The notes under the pieces were generated by a model, which was not told where the DNA came from, searched no databases, and was given only the letters and a program-made list of their open reading frames with translations. Shown here piece by piece: positions 6,702 to 7,862 of a stretch of 7,862 nt of DNA. How positions within the stretch are numbered: position 1 is the first letter of the stretch; every line of letters begins with the position of its first letter. The translations under genes were made by a program, and so were the position numbers. The stretch covers positions 1 through 7,862 of the forward strand of contig JBARCX010000234.1 of assembly GCA_049794535.1 (NCBI GenBank), written 5' to 3'. The DNA is from JBARCX01 sp049794535 (GTDB lineage: Bacteria; Pseudomonadota; Gammaproteobacteria; Xanthomonadales; Rhodanobacteraceae).

Positions 6702-6727
6702 GCTAACCTCGCCGAAGGGAGGCTAGC
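6702..6727 (-). terminator. UUCG-capped hairpin, possible weak terminator after the YCII gene
   Basis: On the minus strand GCTAGCCTC (6727-6719) pairs with GAGGTTAGC (6710-6702), with one G-U, and the loop contains C-UUCG-G. The position, about 50 bases after the YCII stop and before the DUF2975 promoter, fits a terminator, but CCCCAAAAAA rather than a T-run follows, so intrinsic termination would be weak. Confidence 0.3.
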
Positions 6728-6778
6728 GTTGTGCTTACCCGGGCCGCTCTTCGCTCTCGCCATGACTCTCTTTGCGAG

Positions 6779-7183
6779 TCATTTTCTATCGCCGAAATTC
6801 TCAGGCATTTCATTGCTCAGCTTAAATGCACTGGCTCGTTCCTTTTCAATGGGTCGAACCTCGTATGTCAAACCGCAGGCTAGGCAAGGATTTTGCGCAG
6901 CAAGCGCCGCGGCTTCGGTCAGGCTTCTAGCTAAAAAGAACCAGTAGCCGCCCACAACCTCCTTGCCTTCGGCAAAGGGGCCATCTAGCACGCCGTGTCT
7001 TGAGACAACTTTCCCCTCTCTCGCGAGCCGCTGTCCCGCTTTCATCACCCCTTCGCTGACAAGTCGATCGTGCCAGATATAGAAGTCGTCGATCGCCTGC
7101 TGTATTTCCTCGAGCGATCTGTCTCTGTCCCACTGCCCACAGGAGATGACGAGGTACTCCGATAGCGAGGTCGTGTCGGTCAT
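6779..7183 (-). CDS. YCII/DGPF-domain protein
   Basis: A 134-residue YCII-related protein starting at ATG 7183, with GGGAGG four to five bases upstream; an upstream in-frame ATG at 7282 would begin inside the attC-like site and is rejected. Residues 1-115 form the alpha/beta YCII domain. Hallmarks are the conserved His38 (WHDRL), VLDGPFAEGKEVVGGYWFF (65-83) with the DGPF motif, and the SLTEA..LA..NP helix start. Family members are small dimeric cytosolic proteins; some are linked to ECF sigma factors, none is near here, and the function is unknown. It follows the VOC gene on the same strand across an attC-like site, so it may be a second integron cassette, although I found no attC after its own stop. 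Confidence 0.88.
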   Translation of the reverse strand: MTDTTSLSEYLVISCGQWDRDRSLEEIQQAIDDFYIWHDRLVSEGVMKAGQRLAREGKVVSRHGVLDGPFAEGKEVVGGYWFFLARSLTEAAALAAQNPCLACGLTYEVRPIEKERASAFKLSNEMPENFGDRK

Positions 7184-7228
7184 GGATCCTCCCGATGATG
7201 CTACTCGTTCGTCTTCAAGGTTCTTGGG

Positions 7229-7300
7229 GCCTACCGTTTGACATGAGTACCGTGACCAAAGCGTGGCTATGGGCCCGTCCACTCGATGGAAGGGTTAGGC
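7229..7300 (-). other. attC-like integron cassette recombination site
   Basis: On the minus strand this 72-bp site opens with GCCTAAC (7300-7294), a perfect RYYYAAC core, and closes with GGTAGGC (7235-7229), one base off GTTRRRY. The two boxes pair, and inward from them GAGT (7284-7281) can pair with ACTC (7248-7245). The closing half CTCATGTCAAACGGTAGGC resembles ends of known attC sites as I recall them. The TAA stop of the VOC gene lies inside GCCTAAC, the typical cassette arrangement. The mutated closing core may make it inactive. Confidence 0.6.
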
Positions 7301-7663
7301 CTCGGGCTTGTGGCAAACCACTTCGATGTTGTGCCCATCAGGGCCAATGACGAAAGCTGCATAGTAGTTCGCGTGGTAGCGCGGGCGCAGACCCGGCGCC
7401 CCATTGTCGTTACCGCCCGCATCCAGAGCTGCTCGATAGAAAGCTTCGACTTGGTAGCGACTCTCGGCCACAAATGCCAAGTGAAGATGCGCCGGTTTCT
7501 CCCCGGTTTGGAACATGCACAATGAAACCTTACCGTCTGAGCTAAGCTCGATACCGTGCTCTCCCTCCTGGACGACAACGATGCCGAGCGGCTCGAGTGC
7601 ATTGAGGAAGAACGCTTTGCTTGCTGCATAATCGCTGACTCCGAATACGACGTGGTCAAACAT
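7295..7663 (-). CDS. VOC-family (glyoxalase/dioxygenase-fold) protein, probable integron cassette gene
   Basis: A 122-residue single-chain VOC protein starting at ATG 7663, preceded by GGGAG five bases upstream; the longer frame to 7801 would cross an attC remnant and the IS end. Two beta-alpha-beta-beta-beta modules are visible: MFDHVVFGVSDYAASKAFF at the start, and RYHANYYAAFVIGPDGHNIEVV (95-116) at the end. His4, His61 (HLHLAF) and Glu114 occupy the usual metal-ligand positions. Relatives act as lyases, dioxygenases or resistance proteins; the substrate is not predictable. An attC remnant lies 33 bp upstream of its start, and the stop codon is embedded in a second attC-like site, so it is best read as a captured cassette gene. 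No promoter of its own is evident. Confidence 0.9.
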   Translation of the reverse strand: MFDHVVFGVSDYAASKAFFLNALEPLGIVVVQEGEHGIELSSDGKVSLCMFQTGEKPAHLHLAFVAESRYQVEAFYRAALDAGGNDNGAPGLRPRYHANYYAAFVIGPDGHNIEVVCHKPEA

Positions 7664-7695
7664 AAGTTCTCCCGAAGTGTGCGAGCCTGCGCGAA

Positions 7696-7745
7696 GTCTA
7701 ACGCCTGAATTAAGCCGAGCCGCGGAGTGGAGTTGGCTTGAATGA
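7696..7745 (-). other. Truncated attC site interrupted by an insertion sequence
   Basis: On the minus strand the segment ends in GGCTTAATTCAGGCGTTAGAC (7716-7696), the canonical right half of a short attC, with core GTTAGAC (7702-7696). Its left half TCATTCAAGCC (7745-7735) pairs with GGCTTAA, leaving one unpaired base (G7740 on the plus strand), the hallmark of a folded attC bottom strand. The outer left core (expected RYYYAACAAT) is missing and is replaced from about 7746 by insertion-sequence DNA. It lies directly upstream of the VOC gene, where the previous cassette's attC should be. Confidence 0.75.
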
Positions 7746-7752
7746 GTAAAAA

Positions 7753-7826
7753 GAGACTTCCTCCCCTTACGGCCTCGAGGGCCATGATGGTGTTTCGACA
7801 CAACCGTCAGCAGAAGAGGAAGTCTC
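7753..7826 (+). repeat. 11-bp inverted repeat covering the transposase ribosome site
   Basis: GAGACTTCCTC (7753-7763) and its perfect reverse complement GAGGAAGTCTC (7816-7826). The right arm contains the Shine-Dalgarno AGGA (7817-7820), seven bases before the ATG. The 52-nt intervening segment holds a small GGCC/GGCC hairpin (7771-7783). A transcript reading in from outside would fold and mask the ribosome site. Confidence 0.7.
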
Positions 7827-7827
7827 C

Positions 7828-7862
7828 ATGAGCACTATAACCATTGGCGTAGATCTGGCGAA
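7828..7862 (+). CDS. IS110/IS1111-family transposase, N-terminal fragment (runs off window)
   Basis: Only the first 11 codons are in the window: MSTITIGVDLA. The pattern of short beta-strand, G-V-D-L-A is how IS110-family transposases begin; Asp9 is the first acid of the RuvC-like DEDD catalytic tetrad. The complete protein is usually about 330-400 residues with a C-terminal catalytic Ser. GAGGAAG lies upstream with seven-base spacing. It diverges from the VOC cassette gene. Identification from so few residues is supported by the attC context and the short left end. Confidence 0.75.
   Translation, partial: MSTITIGVDLA

Larger units (their letters stand above)
7746..7862 (+). mobile_element. 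Left end of an IS110/IS1111-family insertion sequence (partial)
   Basis: Homology to attC stops at about 7745. Seven bases later begins GAGACTTCCTC (7753-7763), a plausible subterminal inverted repeat; IS1111-group elements have subterminal repeats with a few bases outside. The noncoding left end is only 82 nt before the transposase ATG, as in the IS1111 group, whose guide (bridge/seek) RNA is encoded in the longer right end. The right end is outside the window, so the exact boundary is provisional. Confidence 0.75.

Noticed and set aside
6640..6778. A second attC downstream of the YCII stop
   Set aside because: No RYYYAAC core near the stop. The only candidates, GCACAAC and GTTAGCC, break the consensus and lie too close together for an attC.
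6762..6785. Hairpin ATGACTC/GAGTCAT followed by TTTT on the plus strand
   Set aside because: No plus-strand gene precedes it, and on the minus strand it overlaps the YCII stop without a following T-run, so it is not a credible terminator for either strand.
7267..7803. A 178-codon minus-strand frame covering the VOC gene in another frame
   Set aside because: The VOC frame has fold, metal ligands and a ribosome site; this one crosses the attC remnant and the IS end and has no domain.

Overview
The window suggests a moderately GC-rich gammaproteobacterium of the Xanthomonadales/Rhodanobacteraceae type (Dyella, Luteibacter or Rhodanobacter-like). The grounds are the left-edge repeat (core ATTCCGGC..GCCGGAAT), a short repeat family common in that group as I recall it, plus the mix of SDR/TetR, YddE-like and retropepsin-like genes. 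This is inference; no rRNA or housekeeping gene is present to confirm it.

Layout. Bases 1-151 are a pair of perfect 32-bp inverted repeats, each itself palindromic (REP/BIME or MITE-like). Next, on the minus strand, is a small orphan gene resembling the C-terminal toxin-binding domain of Xre/MbcA/ParS antitoxins (267-524). Then comes a classic regulator/enzyme pair: an SDR oxidoreductase (629-1387, minus) diverging from a TetR repressor (1509-2114, plus). Two CGGAAC-N3-GTTCCG operators lie in the 121-bp gap. One sits exactly in the spacer of a near-consensus sigma70 promoter reading toward the SDR, the other over its expected start site. A second divergent module follows: an Lrp/AsnC regulator (2215-2655, minus) facing an EamA/DMT exporter (2780-3682) and a PhzF-family isomerase very close to E. 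coli YddE (3791-4708), plausibly an amino-acid or metabolite export/conversion unit.

The central minus-strand block is a probable operon: a DUF2975 membrane protein (6024-6614) overlapping by one base a YozG-type XRE regulator (5803-6024), then a secreted two-motif retropepsin-like aspartic protease (4827-5759).

The right edge is the most interesting part. A VOC-family gene (7295-7663, minus) is bounded on both sides by sequences that look like integron cassette recombination sites (attC). Its TAA stop lies inside a GCCTAAC core box, the usual cassette arrangement, and a 72-bp attC-like site (7229-7300) separates it from a YCII/DGPF-domain gene (6779-7183), another common kind of cassette cargo. 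The attC upstream of the VOC gene is cut short at about 7745, where the left end of an IS110/IS1111-family insertion sequence begins; its transposase (7828 onward) starts with the first catalytic Asp of the DEDD tetrad and runs off the window. This matches the IS1111-attC group, insertion sequences that target attC. The segment therefore looks like an integron cassette remnant, without a visible integrase, broken by an attC-targeting IS.
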